Source of the DNA: Desulfoferula sp040751985
GTDB taxonomy: Bacteria > Desulfobacterota > Desulfarculia > Desulfarculales > Desulfarculaceae
Length of the DNA stretch: 64,000 bases
Direction of reading: 5' to 3'
Assembly (NCBI GenBank): GCA_040751985.1
Contig: JBFMFU010000047.1
Location: 186,001 to 250,000 of the forward strand
Each line of letters opens with the position of its first letter. Within the stretch, counting starts at the first letter, position 1. The notes under the pieces were generated by a model. It ran no database searches. It had not been told where the DNA came from and saw only the letters and a list, made by a program, of their open reading frames with translations. Made by a program: the position numbers and the translations under genes. Below, piece after piece: positions 7,469 to 16,296 of the stretch.

Positions 7469-8350
7469 CTAACGAAGGGCCACCCGCTCCCCTTCCTGGC
7501 GCAGGCGGCCCTGCCCCTCCAGGCGCTGCACATGCTTTTTCATGATAGCCCACTCAGAGAAAACGAAGAAGTCGCGGGGCTCCCGGGGCCGGCCGTAGAC
7601 GATCCAGGCCTCGATGATCTCCTGTTGGCTGCGGGGGCGGCGCAGCAGCTCCAGCAGCCGGGCCTCCCGCTGGTGGATCACCCCCAGGTACTGGTCCCAG
7701 AGCGGGCCCGGCTCCTCGCTGAACAGGCCGGTCTCGTGGCCGGCCAGCCAGACCCGGGCCGGGGTGGCCCGCAGGCGCTCCAGGGAGGCGATGGTGTCTT
7801 CAATGCTGGAGTGCAGGTCGCCATACCAGGGCCCGAAGGCCGTAAGGTCGTAGTCGGCCAAGAACAACACCTGGGGCTCGCGGAACAAAAAGGCCAGGGA
7901 GCCGGGGGTGTGGCCGGGCGCGGCGATCACCTCCACGCTGACCGGGCCCAGCTCCAGCACCTGGCCGCCGCGCAGCAGGCCGGCCGGCCGGCGGGGGCGG
8001 TAGTGGAACTGCTCGGTCATGATGCGCCGCCACTGCTCCCGGAACGCCCCCTGCATGTCGTACCAGTCCAGGAACACCTCCAGGTCGGCCAGGGGCGGCG
8101 CGTCCGCGGCCGGCACCCACAGGGGCAGGTCCTCGAACAGGTCCAGGTGGGTGATGTGGTCCTCGTGCCAGTGGCTGAGCCACACCGCCCGCACCCCCTC
8201 CTCCTGGCGCAGGCGTTGCAGCCGCTCCCGGTCCGCGCCGGGGTCGATGAGCACGCCGGCGCCCTCTATGTAGACGGAGTGGCAGGCGGGATACCTGCCC
8301 CGGTTGGGGCCGGGCAGGAAGCGAACCGGGCCAAAGCTGCGTTCGGTCAT
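7469..8350 (-). CDS. Metallo-beta-lactamase-fold hydrolase
   Basis: 293 residues. The metal-binding HxHxDH motif is seen as LSHWHEDHITH, followed by AAPGHTPGSLAFLF (third His), LFLADYDL (bridging Asp) and WLAGHETGLF (last His). These are all the ligands of a dinuclear MBL-fold enzyme of the glyoxalase II/hydrolase type. The C-terminal ~70 residues look like a small helical tail with SEWAIMKKHVQRLEGQGRLRQEG, resembling the winged-helix tail of LACTB2-type MBL proteins. It stands alone and is divergent from the alpha/beta hydrolase gene. Substrate is unknown. Confidence 0.85.
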   Translation of the reverse strand: MTERSFGPVRFLPGPNRGRYPACHSVYIEGAGVLIDPGADRERLQRLRQEEGVRAVWLSHWHEDHITHLDLFEDLPLWVPAADAPPLADLEVFLDWYDMQGAFREQWRRIMTEQFHYRPRRPAGLLRGGQVLELGPVSVEVIAAPGHTPGSLAFLFREPQVLFLADYDLTAFGPWYGDLHSSIEDTIASLERLRATPARVWLAGHETGLFSEEPGPLWDQYLGVIHQREARLLELLRRPRSQQEIIEAWIVYGRPREPRDFFVFSEWAIMKKHVQRLEGQGRLRQEGERVALR

Positions 8351-8540
8351 GGGCGGCTCCGCGGCGGTGTAGTCAGGGCGCCGGCCCGCGGCCGGCTATA
8401 CATTTTTACCACCCCCGGCGCGGCCGTGGCGTTTTTTGTTGGCCGCGGCCGCGGCGGAAGCAAAAAGCACCAGCCAGCCCCGGCCGAGGGCGCTACAATA
8501 GGGCCAGCTTGGTCCAACCCTGAAGCTGTGAGGAGAGAAC

Positions 8541-9395
8541 GTGCCCCAACCTGAGATGTTGCGTTGCCGAGGCGATGGCGTGGTCATTCAACTGGCCTCC
8601 TGGCCGGGGGGGGAGCCGCCGGTGCTGGCCCTGCACGGGCTAAGTGCCAACTGCCGCTGCTGGGACACCGTCGCCGCCGCGGTCTCCCCCCTGCGCCGCC
8701 TGCTGGCCGTGGACCTGCGCGGCCGCGGCCGCTCGGACAAGCCGGCCCACGGCTACTCCCTGGAGCACCACGTACGCGACATGGAGGCGGTGCTGGATCA
8801 ACTGGGCCAGGCGCGGGTGGCCCTGCTGGGCCATTCCCTGGGTGCCTACATCGCCCTGGCCCTGGCCGCCCACAGCCCGCAGCGGGTGGAGCGGCTGATA
8901 CTAATGGACGGCGGGGGCCAGCTCACGCCGGAGCAGTGGGGCAAGGTCTCCGCGGGCATAAAGCCCTCCATGGACCGGCTGGGGGTGGTCTTCCCCAGCT
9001 TCGCCGCCGTCCTGGAGATGGTGAAGCAGGCGCCATACCTGCAGCCCTGGAACCAGACCATAGAGGACTACTTCCGCTATGAGTGCGAGGAGGTGGAGGG
9101 CGGGGTGCGCTCGCGGGTGCGGCCGGAGAACATCGCCGAGGAGCGCCAGAGCCTGCTGGGCAAAGACACTTCGGTGTACTACCAGGACATCCACTGCCCA
9201 GTGCTGGTCCTACGGGCCACCCGAGGCATGATAGCCCAAGACGACTTGGTGCTGCCGGCCGATGCCGCCGAGCGCCTGCGGCGCGACCTGCCCACGGCCA
9301 AGGTGGTGGACCTGGAGGGCCTGAACCACTTCTCCATGCTGTTCCAGCCCGACCAGGCCCGGGACCAAGCGCTCAGGGATTTCCTGAGAGCCTAG
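8541..9395 (+). CDS. Alpha/beta-fold hydrolase
   Basis: 284 residues with the alpha/beta-hydrolase layout: LALHGLSANCRCWD (oxyanion strand), LLAVDLRGRGRSDKP, the nucleophile elbow ALLGHSLGAYIALALA (Ser in GHSLG), and a late DLEGLNHFSMLF holding the catalytic His. An Asp is likely in the LVLRATRGMIAQDD segment. The start is GTG 8541, preceded by GAGGAGAGAAC. The next gene is a FadR-type regulator. It could be an esterase or a C-C bond hydrolase; the fold is certain, the substrate is not. Confidence 0.88.
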   Translation: MPQPEMLRCRGDGVVIQLASWPGGEPPVLALHGLSANCRCWDTVAAAVSPLRRLLAVDLRGRGRSDKPAHGYSLEHHVRDMEAVLDQLGQARVALLGHSLGAYIALALAAHSPQRVERLILMDGGGQLTPEQWGKVSAGIKPSMDRLGVVFPSFAAVLEMVKQAPYLQPWNQTIEDYFRYECEEVEGGVRSRVRPENIAEERQSLLGKDTSVYYQDIHCPVLVLRATRGMIAQDDLVLPADAAERLRRDLPTAKVVDLEGLNHFSMLFQPDQARDQALRDFLRA

Positions 9396-9495
9396 GGCGG
9401 CGGCGGCAGGGGCGCAGAAGTGTGGCTTGACCTTGCCCGGAACTAGTGCTTTAAGATAATTAGCTTATTAAACCGCTAACTTAACAGCGTGCCCC

Positions 9496-10218
9496 TTGAA
9501 ACCACGCATCATCAAAAAGAAGGTGCCGGACTCGGTGCTGGCCGAGATACGCCGCATGATCATCAGCGGCGAGCTGAAGGAAGGCGACAAGCTGCCCAAC
9601 CAGAGCGAGTTCGCCGCCCAGCTAGGGGTGAGCCGCCCCTCCTTGCGCGAGGCCCTGCAGGCCCTGACCCAGTTGGGGGCCATCGAGCAGCGACCGGGGG
9701 TGGGCACCATCCTGGTGGCCCGTTCGCCGGCCCTGCTGGCCGGCCACCTGGAGCTGCCCCTAATCTCCGACGCCGAGGCCACCCTGCAGCTGGTGGAGGC
9801 CCGGCGGGTGATCGAGCTGGGGGTGGTCTCCCTGGCCGTGACCAGGGCCAGCCAGGAGGAGCTGGAGGCCATCGGCCAGTTGCTGGCGGAGATGGAGCGG
9901 GCGGTGGCCAGGGGCGATGTGGAGACCTACTGCACCAAGGACCTGCTCTACCACCACCTGATCGCCCAGGCCGCGCACAACCGCTTTCTCTCCAGCCTGT
10001 TCCAGAACATCCGCCAGCCCTTTGAGCAGTTCCTCACCGACACCTTCGGCGCCATGCCCGGCCGCATGCAGCACTCCCTGCAGGAGCACCGGCGCATCTA
10101 CGAGGCCATGCAGGCCCGCGACCCCGGCCAGGCCTTGGGGGCCATGACCACCCACCTGGACATGATCGAGCAGACCATGGAGGCCTTCTACCGCCAACAA
10201 AAACCGGCGGAGCCCTGA
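9496..10218 (+). CDS. FadR/GntR-family transcriptional regulator (FCD domain)
   Basis: 240 residues. The winged-helix domain occupies residues 1-75 (VLAEIRRMIISGELKEGDKLPNQSEFAAQLGVSRPSLREALQALTQLGAIEQRPGVGTIL), and an all-helical FCD ligand domain follows (VEARRVIELGVVSLAVTRAS, then YHHLIAQAAHNRFLSSLFQNI). TTG 9496 is used because a stop lies upstream in frame and the next ATG would remove part of the HTH. FCD regulators often sense metal-bound organic acids or acyl-CoAs. The downstream hydroxyacyl-CoA dehydrogenase is a plausible target (inference). Confidence 0.88.
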   Translation: MKPRIIKKKVPDSVLAEIRRMIISGELKEGDKLPNQSEFAAQLGVSRPSLREALQALTQLGAIEQRPGVGTILVARSPALLAGHLELPLISDAEATLQLVEARRVIELGVVSLAVTRASQEELEAIGQLLAEMERAVARGDVETYCTKDLLYHHLIAQAAHNRFLSSLFQNIRQPFEQFLTDTFGAMPGRMQHSLQEHRRIYEAMQARDPGQALGAMTTHLDMIEQTMEAFYRQQKPAEP

Positions 10219-10360
10219 GGCTGCACCCAGGCCGGGTTCGCTTCCACCGCCGTCCGCGGAATGGTTTTGTTGCCGCGGCCACCGGACAAGCAAGGCCGCA
10301 GTTCAGGGCCGCGAGCCGCACCGCCGGGGCCTGGGCAAGGGCCGGGCCGAGGGAGAGGAT

Positions 10361-11317
10361 ATGAACGCGCAGGACATTCAGCGGATGGCGGTGATCGGGG
10401 CTGGCACCATGGGGGCGGGCCTGGCCCTGTCCTTTGCCGTGGCGGGCATAGAGGCCCGCCTGTTCGACATCAGCCCGCGCCAACTGGAGGTGGGCCGGGA
10501 GCGCATCGCCAAGGCCCTGGCCCTGTTCCAGCAGGAGGGCGTGGTCAGCCCGGAGCAGGCCCGGGCCGTGCCCGGCCTCATCCCCGCCTACCGCGACCGG
10601 GCCGCGGCCCTGGACGGCGCCCAGTTCGTGCTGGAGGCGGTGCCCGAGGACCTGGCCCTCAAGCAGCGGCTCATGGCCCAGATGCAGCAGGAGGCGGCGC
10701 CGGGCACGGTGCTGGCCAGCAACACCTCGGCCCTGTACATCACCCAGATCGCCGCCCAGTGCCCGCGGCCGGAGCTGGTCTGCGGAATGCACTGGTGGAA
10801 CCCGCCGGAGCTGGTGCCCCTGGTGGAGGTGGTCAAGGGCCAACGCACCAGCGAGGCCACTGCCCGCCTGGTCTACGAACTGTGCCAGCGGGTGGACCGG
10901 GTGCCCATCATGGTCAAGAAGGAGGCGCCGGGCTTCGTGGGCAACCGCATGCAGCTGGCCCTGTTCCGCGAGGCCATGCACATCGTGGAGCAGGGCATCG
11001 CCGATCCCCAGGACGTAGACCGGGCGGTCAAGCACGCCCTGGGCTTCCGCTGGTCGTTCATCGGCCCCCTGGAGACCGCGGACCTGGGCAACCTGGACAC
11101 CTGGCACCGGGTGGCCAGCTACCTGTTCCCCTTCTTGTCCGACGCCAAAGAGCCTCCGGCCCGCCTGGGCCAGTTGGTGGCCCAGGGCCACCTGGGCGTG
11201 CAGACCGGCCAGGGCCTCTACGACTACACGCCCCAGGAGGCGGCGGACAAGGTGCGCCGCCGCGACCTGTACTTCCTGCGCGAGCGCCGGCTGGTCAAAG
11301 AGGTGAGCGGCAATTAA
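10361..11317 (+). CDS. 3-hydroxyacyl-CoA dehydrogenase family protein
   Basis: 318 residues. The NAD-binding Rossmann fold is MAVIGAGTMGAGLALSFAVAGIEARLFD. Catalytic-region blocks include FVLEAVPEDLALKQRL, SNTSALYITQIA, GMHWWNPPELVPLVEVV (the conserved His/Asn area), KEAPGFVGNRMQLALFREAM and GPLETADLGNLDTW. Single-domain enzymes of this size oxidise 3-hydroxyacyl-CoA to 3-oxoacyl-CoA. HWWNPP, instead of HFFNP of the fatty-acid enzymes, suggests a different substrate range such as alicyclic or branched acids (inference). SD GGAGAGGAT precedes ATG. A ThiF-like gene follows 22 nt later. Confidence 0.9.
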   Translation: MNAQDIQRMAVIGAGTMGAGLALSFAVAGIEARLFDISPRQLEVGRERIAKALALFQQEGVVSPEQARAVPGLIPAYRDRAAALDGAQFVLEAVPEDLALKQRLMAQMQQEAAPGTVLASNTSALYITQIAAQCPRPELVCGMHWWNPPELVPLVEVVKGQRTSEATARLVYELCQRVDRVPIMVKKEAPGFVGNRMQLALFREAMHIVEQGIADPQDVDRAVKHALGFRWSFIGPLETADLGNLDTWHRVASYLFPFLSDAKEPPARLGQLVAQGHLGVQTGQGLYDYTPQEAADKVRRRDLYFLRERRLVKEVSGN

Positions 11318-11339
11318 CCACCCAGGCGGGGAGGCGTTT

Positions 11340-12131
11340 ATGCCCGAAGACGGCGATCGCTACCAGAAACAAAAGCTGCTGGCCGGGCTGGGGCCCGAGG
11401 GCCAGGAGCGGCTGGCCGCGGCCGGGGTGCTCATCGCCGGGGTGGGCGCCCTGGGCGGCCACCTGGCCCAGCTCATGGTGCGGGCCGGGGTGGGCCGGGT
11501 GCGCCTGGTGGACCGCGACGTGCCCGAGCTGAGCAACCTGCACCGCCAGCCGCTCTACGACGAGAACGACCTGGGCTCGGGCGAGGGCAAGGCCCAGATC
11601 GCCGCCGAGAAGCTACGGGCCGTCAACAGCCAGGTGGTCATCGAGGCGGTGGTGGCCGAGTTGGGCCCGCCCAACGCCCTGGAGCTGGCCCAGGGCGTGG
11701 ACTTGATCCTGGACGGCCTGGATAACTCCGCCGCCCGCTACGTGCTCAACGACGCGGCGGTGTGCCTGGGACTGCCCTGGGTCTACACCGGCGTGGTGGC
11801 CGCCCGGGGCAACGTGCTGACCATCGTGCCCGGCCGCACCCCCTGCCTGCGCTGCCTGTTCCCCACGCCGCCGGCCCCGGGGGCCCTGCCCAGCGTGGCC
11901 ACCCACGGCATCATGGGCCCCACCCCGGCCTTCGCCGCCGCCCTGGCCGCGGCCGAGGCCATCAAGCTGCTCTGCGGCGCGGTCGACAGCCGGCTGCCGG
12001 GGTTGTTCAGCTTCGATCTGTGGCGGGGCCAGTTCCAGCTCAGCGAGCTGCCCGGCGGCCCGGCGCCGAACTGCCCCTGCTGCGGCCAGCGCGACTTCGC
12101 CTATCTGGAGGGTCGGGCCCGGCCGGCCTAG
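11340..12131 (+). CDS. ThiF/MoeB/HesA-family adenylyltransferase
   Basis: 263 residues of the E1-like superfamily. The ATP site is GVGALGGHLAQLMVRAGVGRVRLVDRDVPELSNLHRQPLY, with DLILDGLDNSAARYVLND and a zinc site made of two CxxC pairs (CLRC and CPCC). The segment SVATHGIMGPTPAFAAALAAAEAIK corresponds to the helix that carries the sulfur-transfer Cys in some relatives; no Cys is seen there. It adenylylates the C-terminus of a ubiquitin-like sulfur carrier (ThiS or MoaD type) in thiamine or molybdopterin synthesis; which one is unresolved. Its stop overlaps the convergent stop of the HdrA/MvhD-like gene. Confidence 0.88.
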   Translation: MPEDGDRYQKQKLLAGLGPEGQERLAAAGVLIAGVGALGGHLAQLMVRAGVGRVRLVDRDVPELSNLHRQPLYDENDLGSGEGKAQIAAEKLRAVNSQVVIEAVVAELGPPNALELAQGVDLILDGLDNSAARYVLNDAAVCLGLPWVYTGVVAARGNVLTIVPGRTPCLRCLFPTPPAPGALPSVATHGIMGPTPAFAAALAAAEAIKLLCGAVDSRLPGLFSFDLWRGQFQLSELPGGPAPNCPCCGQRDFAYLEGRARPA

Positions 12132-14266
12132 GCGATGATGGCGTAGGTCTCGTCCACCTCCAAGGTGTAACGGCCTAAGAGCTCGCGCACCTGGGCCCCC
12201 ACCTTCAGGGGGCTGGGGCCCAGGGCGGCCACCGCCTCCTGGGCCTGGGCCATGAGCCGCATCACCTCCCGCGCCTGGCTGGGGGCCACCCCGGCGCTGA
12301 CCAGGCGCTCCGGCTCCAGGCCGGCCTCAGAGAGCAGGTTCTGCAGGTGCCCGGTGCGGTAGCCGGCCCAGGTGCTGCCGGTGAGCGAGTGGCAGGCGTC
12401 CGGGAAGCAGGAGAGCACCAGCACCCCGTCGAAGCCCCGGCGGAAGGCCTCCAGCACCATGTCCGGGTCCAGCTTGCCCGCGCAGGGCACCTCCACCAGC
12501 CGGGCGCCCGGCGGCGGCTCGCTCCCGGCCAGGCGGGCGGCCCGGAAGGCCTGGGCCGCGCTGTTGGCGCAGAGGAAGACCATCAGCGAGCGCTCGCCGG
12601 CCTGGCCCAGGTCGCCCACCCGGCCCGCGGCGGCGCCGATCTCGGCCGAGAAGCGCTCGTCCTCCAGGCCCACCAACTGGATGGCCTCCATGGGGCACTC
12701 GGCGGCGCAGGTGCCGCAGGCGGTGCAGACCAGGGGGTTGTACACCGGCCGCCGGTCCAGACGGCCCATGGCCCCCCGCGGGCAGACCCGCACGCAGGTC
12801 AGGCAGATGGCGCAGCGCTTGCGGTCCACCTGCACCCGGCCGGCCTCCAGGCGCACCTCGCCCCGCTGCAACAGGCCGCGGGTCTCCAGCAGGGCCTCGG
12901 CCACCTCGTCCTGCCAGCGCTCGGGCTCGCCCTGGCCGCGGGCCGGCCCCACCAGGAGCACTCCGCCGCGGCGGCTCTGCACGGGCAGGGCCGCCACCTG
13001 GTCCGGCTGCAGATAGCCGTCGCGGCCCGGAGCCAGGCCCAGCCGCCTGGCCAGGCGCCAATAGGCCGCGTCCGGGGCCGGGGTCTCGTCCACCACCAGC
13101 AGGTCGAATTCCTGGCTCAGGCTGCTGCCCAGCACCTCCTCGTCCCAGGTGATCTCGACGCCGCCCTCGGTCTCCTGGGCCTTGAGGCCGCCGGCGCTGA
13201 ACTTGACCATGATCACGCCCTGGCCGCGCACCTGCTGGGTCAGGGCCTCCAGGCCGCTGCCGGCCACCTTGGCGTTGCCGGTGAACAGCACCGCCCGGGC
13301 CTCGGGGTCAACGGCCACCCGCTGGGCGGCCAGGCAGGCGGCGCGCATGCTCAGGGGATCGGCCTGGCGGGCCAGGCCCACCAGGAGCCCCACCCGCAGG
13401 GGCCGGCCGCCGAAGCGCTTTTGCAGGTGCTCGGGCGCGGCCAGCATGGTCAGGAACTGGCTGAGGCTTACCACCCGCTCGGACTCCGGCAGGCCCAGCC
13501 CGGCCCGGTTCTGGGCCAGGGGCGGGCCCTGGGCCATGATCACCGCGCCCAGCTTCAGCTCGTGCAGCTCCCCGCCCCGGTCGCGCACCTGGGCCCGGAA
13601 GTCGCCGGCCCCGCCGCTCAAGGACAGCAGCTCGGCCTGGCGCAGCAGATCCACCCCGGCCAGGCCCTCCACCTCCGAGGCCAGGGCTGCGGCCATCTCC
13701 GCTGCCTCGGTCCCCAGCAGGGGGACCGGCGGGGCCAGGCGCTTGCCCGGCGTGAGCAGGCTGACCGGGTAGCCGGCCTGGGCCAGGCCCCGCACGGCCA
13801 GCAGGGCGGCCAGGCCGTCGCCCAGCACCAGCACCCGGGTGGCCACCTGCCGGCTCTCGCAGGCCAGGGGGTGGCGGAAGACCTGGCTGCACAGGGCCTG
13901 GCTCAGGGCGGCCTGGGCGCCGGGGGCCACCTGGCAGGTGCCGGCGGCCTGGCTGGCCGGCTTCTGGCACAGGTCCAGCACCAGGGCCATGTCCGGGTCC
14001 AGGCCCGCCTGGCGCAGGGCCCCGGAGAGTTGGCCGGGGTTCTTGAGCAGGGGGCAGGCCCCCACCACCACCGCCTCCAGCTCGTGCTCCTGGGTCAGGC
14101 GGGCGATGGCCGCCGCGCCCTCAGCCTGACAGGTCTGGGGCAGCTCGAAGACCAGGCCGCCGGCCGCGGCGTCGGCGGTCCAGCGCAGCTGCTTGAACTC
14201 CAGGGAGTCGGCGGCCTGCCGGCCGCCCTGACAGAGGAACACCCCCACCTTGGCGGGCTGGCTCAT
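12128..14266 (-). CDS. HdrA-like/MvhD fusion (QmoB-like) iron-sulfur flavoprotein
   Basis: 712 residues in three parts. The N-terminus (~1-110, VGVFLCQGG) resembles the HdrA/QmoB N-terminal domain, but the usual C-x-C pair is reduced to one Cys. A degenerate FAD Rossmann region (VLVLGDGLAALLAVRGLAQAG) leads to two [4Fe-4S] motifs, CAICLTCVRVCP and CTACGTCAAECP. The C-terminal ~150 residues are an MvhD domain with its Cys set (VFLCAN, VPCAGKLD, LSCFPDACH). QmoB of sulfate reducers has this same HdrA-MvhD layout. It is the last gene of the 12-gene Hdr-MetFV operon and overlaps the QmoA-like gene by 4 nt. No membrane QmoC is present, so a soluble complex is likely. Confidence 0.85.
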   Translation of the reverse strand: MSQPAKVGVFLCQGGRQAADSLEFKQLRWTADAAAGGLVFELPQTCQAEGAAAIARLTQEHELEAVVVGACPLLKNPGQLSGALRQAGLDPDMALVLDLCQKPASQAAGTCQVAPGAQAALSQALCSQVFRHPLACESRQVATRVLVLGDGLAALLAVRGLAQAGYPVSLLTPGKRLAPPVPLLGTEAAEMAAALASEVEGLAGVDLLRQAELLSLSGGAGDFRAQVRDRGGELHELKLGAVIMAQGPPLAQNRAGLGLPESERVVSLSQFLTMLAAPEHLQKRFGGRPLRVGLLVGLARQADPLSMRAACLAAQRVAVDPEARAVLFTGNAKVAGSGLEALTQQVRGQGVIMVKFSAGGLKAQETEGGVEITWDEEVLGSSLSQEFDLLVVDETPAPDAAYWRLARRLGLAPGRDGYLQPDQVAALPVQSRRGGVLLVGPARGQGEPERWQDEVAEALLETRGLLQRGEVRLEAGRVQVDRKRCAICLTCVRVCPRGAMGRLDRRPVYNPLVCTACGTCAAECPMEAIQLVGLEDERFSAEIGAAAGRVGDLGQAGERSLMVFLCANSAAQAFRAARLAGSEPPPGARLVEVPCAGKLDPDMVLEAFRRGFDGVLVLSCFPDACHSLTGSTWAGYRTGHLQNLLSEAGLEPERLVSAGVAPSQAREVMRLMAQAQEAVAALGPSPLKVGAQVRELLGRYTLEVDETYAIIA

Positions 14267-15498
14267 GACTGCTTCGCCTCCAGATAACCGATGGTCTCCT
14301 GGGCCGCCCGTCCGGCGTGGGCCACCACCTCGGCCACGTCCATGGGCCGCGCCGCGGCCCCGGCCAGAAACAGCCCCGGATTCTCGCCGGCGCGCAGGAA
14401 GCCGTGGCCGTCCAGGCCCAGGCCGGCCAGCCCGGCCAGGGCCGGGTTGTCCGGGTTGGGGCTCAGGCCCACGCTGAGCACCACCAGGTCAAAGGGCTCG
14501 GCCTGCGGGGCCTGGCCGGCCTGGGTCTGGTACTCCACCAAGACCCGACCGTCCCTGCCGGCGTAAATGTCGTAGGGCATGGAGCGCACCAGGCGCAGCT
14601 CGCCGGCGGCCGCCTGCAAAAAGTCGTCGATGGCGTGGCCAAAGCTCTGCAGGTCCATGTAGAAGACGCTCACCTCAGCCCCGAAGCGGGCCTTGAGCGC
14701 CCGCCCCAGGCGCAGGGCGTAGCCGCAGCAGACCCGGGAACAGTAGTTGTTGCCGGCCACCTCGCGGCTGCCCACGCACTGGATAAAGGCCACCTTGCGC
14801 GGCGGCGCGCCGTCGCTGGGCCGCTGCAGGCCGCCCTGCTCGCGCAGCATGGCTTCCAGCTCCAGGGCGGTGATCACGTCCGGCACCCGGCCATAGCCCA
14901 GGCGCTCCTTGGCCCGCGGGTCGTAGGGCGCGTACCCCGTGGCCAGCACCACCGCCTGTACCTTCAGGCGCTCCTGGCTGGGCTGACGGTTGAAGTCGAT
15001 GGCCTCCTCGGGGCAGGCGTCGCGGCAGAGGGTGGACTGGCGATCCTTGAAGTACAGGCAGGCGGCCGGGGCGATGGCCAGGCGGGGGGCCTCGGCGGCC
15101 AGAAGCGGCCGGCGGATGGCCCCCTCGTCTAGGGCCGGGCAGGCCTCCAGGCACAGGCCGCAGCCGGTGCAGCGCTGGGGGTCCAGGTAGGCCGGCCGCA
15201 GGCTGAGCAGCACCTCGAAGTCGCCGTTGGTGCGGCTTATGCCCTGCACAATGGCCCGGCGGTGGATGGTCACCAGGGGCTCGGCCAGCACCGCGGCCAG
15301 GCGGGGCTCGGACAGGCAGGCGTTGCACTTCTGGCAGGCGTCCAGGGCCTTGCAGGCCAGTTGGGCCGCGCGGCCGCCGATGAAGTCGTCCCGCTCCACC
15401 AGGTGCACCGCCACCCCCTGGGCGGCCAGGTCCAGGGCGGCGCTGGCCCCGGCGATGCCGCCGCCGATGACCAGGACTTGTTTATCTTGCAAAGCCAC
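14263..15498 (-). CDS. HdrA-like flavoprotein (QmoA-like)
   Basis: 411 residues. FAD is bound by VLVIGGGIAGASAALDLAAQGVAVHLVERDDFIGGRA. A Cys-rich loop CKALDACQKCNAC follows and one clear ferredoxin motif, CTGCGLCLEACP, then a looser pair around CRDACPEEAIDF. The conserved HdrA block IQCVGSRE...NYCSRVCCGYALRLG is present and the C-terminal FAD part ends LFLAGAAARPMDVAEVVAHAGRAAQETIGYL. It is close to QmoA in length. It and the following fused HdrA/MvhD protein probably form an added electron-transfer pair for the HdrABC-MetFV complex (inference from operon). Confidence 0.88.
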   Translation of the reverse strand: MALQDKQVLVIGGGIAGASAALDLAAQGVAVHLVERDDFIGGRAAQLACKALDACQKCNACLSEPRLAAVLAEPLVTIHRRAIVQGISRTNGDFEVLLSLRPAYLDPQRCTGCGLCLEACPALDEGAIRRPLLAAEAPRLAIAPAACLYFKDRQSTLCRDACPEEAIDFNRQPSQERLKVQAVVLATGYAPYDPRAKERLGYGRVPDVITALELEAMLREQGGLQRPSDGAPPRKVAFIQCVGSREVAGNNYCSRVCCGYALRLGRALKARFGAEVSVFYMDLQSFGHAIDDFLQAAAGELRLVRSMPYDIYAGRDGRVLVEYQTQAGQAPQAEPFDLVVLSVGLSPNPDNPALAGLAGLGLDGHGFLRAGENPGLFLAGAAARPMDVAEVVAHAGRAAQETIGYLEAKQS

Positions 15499-15522
15499 GG
15501 CGGGCTCCCTTCCCTTTGGATG

Positions 15523-16296
15523 CTACAGTTGCCCCACCAGCTCGGGCAGGCGCTGGGGCTCCCCAGGCCAGGCCAGATGCACCCCGGCGGCCAGGCCCGC
15601 GGCCTTGATCTCCTTGGCCAGGGCCAGGGCCTCGGCGGGCTCGGCGCCGGCGGCCACCTCCAACCCGGCGATGAGCTTGACCGGCAGCTCGCCGGCAACG
15701 GAGGCGAACTCCTTGAGGCCCTCCAGGCCGCGCAGGGGCTTGGTGATCAGAAAGCCCGCCCCGGCGGCCAGCTTCTTCTTGAGCTTGATGAGCTGCGGCC
15801 CCAGGGGCCGGGCCTCGGGGGCCAGACTGGCGCCCAGGAAGAAGATGGCCGGGCCCTCCAGCCCGCCGGCCAGGTCACGGCCCTGGCCCAGCTCGGCGGC
15901 CAGCTGCAACAGCTGCACCGAGTCCAGGTCGTAGACCGGTTTGGCGCCGGGCTGGTCGCCCAGGCTCACGAAGTCGCCGCTGACCAGCATCAGGTTGCCC
16001 ACCCCGGCGGCGGCCGCGGCCAAGAGATCGCTGGTCAGGGCCAGGCGGTTGCGGTCGCGGCAGGTGAGGGTCATGACCACCTCGGCCCCGGCGTGCTGGA
16101 CCAGGGCCTGGCCGGCCATCAGGGGGCTGAGGCGGGCGTGGGCCTCGCGGTTGTCGCTGATCACCACCGCGTCCACCTTGCCCGCCAGTTCTTTGGCCAG
16201 CTCGGTAAGGGGGCCCAGCTCCGGTCCCCGGGGCGGGTCCAACTCCACGGTGAGCACGAAATCCTTGGCGGCCAGGGCCTGGCTGAACTTACTCAT
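15523..16296 (-). CDS. metF: Methylenetetrahydrofolate reductase catalytic subunit MetF
   Basis: 257 residues of the MetF TIM barrel: LTVELDPPRGPELGPLTELAKELAGKVDAVVISDNREAHARLSPL (substrate strand), VVMTLTCRDRNRLALTSDLLAAAAAGVGNLMLVSGD (the CRDRN and SGD family motifs), GAGFLITKPL. It reduces 5,10-methylene-H4F to methyl-H4F in the Wood-Ljungdahl pathway. It is shorter than aerobic MetF (~290) and overlaps metV by 8 nt. In Moorella, MetFV binds HdrABC-MvhD, and the same set is here in one operon. Confidence 0.93.
   Translation of the reverse strand: MSKFSQALAAKDFVLTVELDPPRGPELGPLTELAKELAGKVDAVVISDNREAHARLSPLMAGQALVQHAGAEVVMTLTCRDRNRLALTSDLLAAAAAGVGNLMLVSGDFVSLGDQPGAKPVYDLDSVQLLQLAAELGQGRDLAGGLEGPAIFFLGASLAPEARPLGPQLIKLKKKLAAGAGFLITKPLRGLEGLKEFASVAGELPVKLIAGLEVAAGAEPAEALALAKEIKAAGLAAGVHLAWPGEPQRLPELVGQL

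Noticed and set aside
9424..9436. TGGCTTGACCTTGC as a sigma-54 promoter
   Set aside because: Spacing between GG and GC is nine, not ten bases, and no activator sites are near.
9427..9455. Possible -35/-10 pair (TTGACC ... TTTAAG) before the FadR-type regulator
   Set aside because: The -10 match is poor and another AT-rich hexamer has wrong spacing; not listed as a feature.
12347..14287. 646-codon open frame on the plus strand opposite the HdrA/MvhD-like gene
   Set aside because: Composition rich in Gly, Ala, His and Gln with no recognisable motif; it mirrors the minus-strand gene in high-GC DNA, whose cluster motifs are clear.
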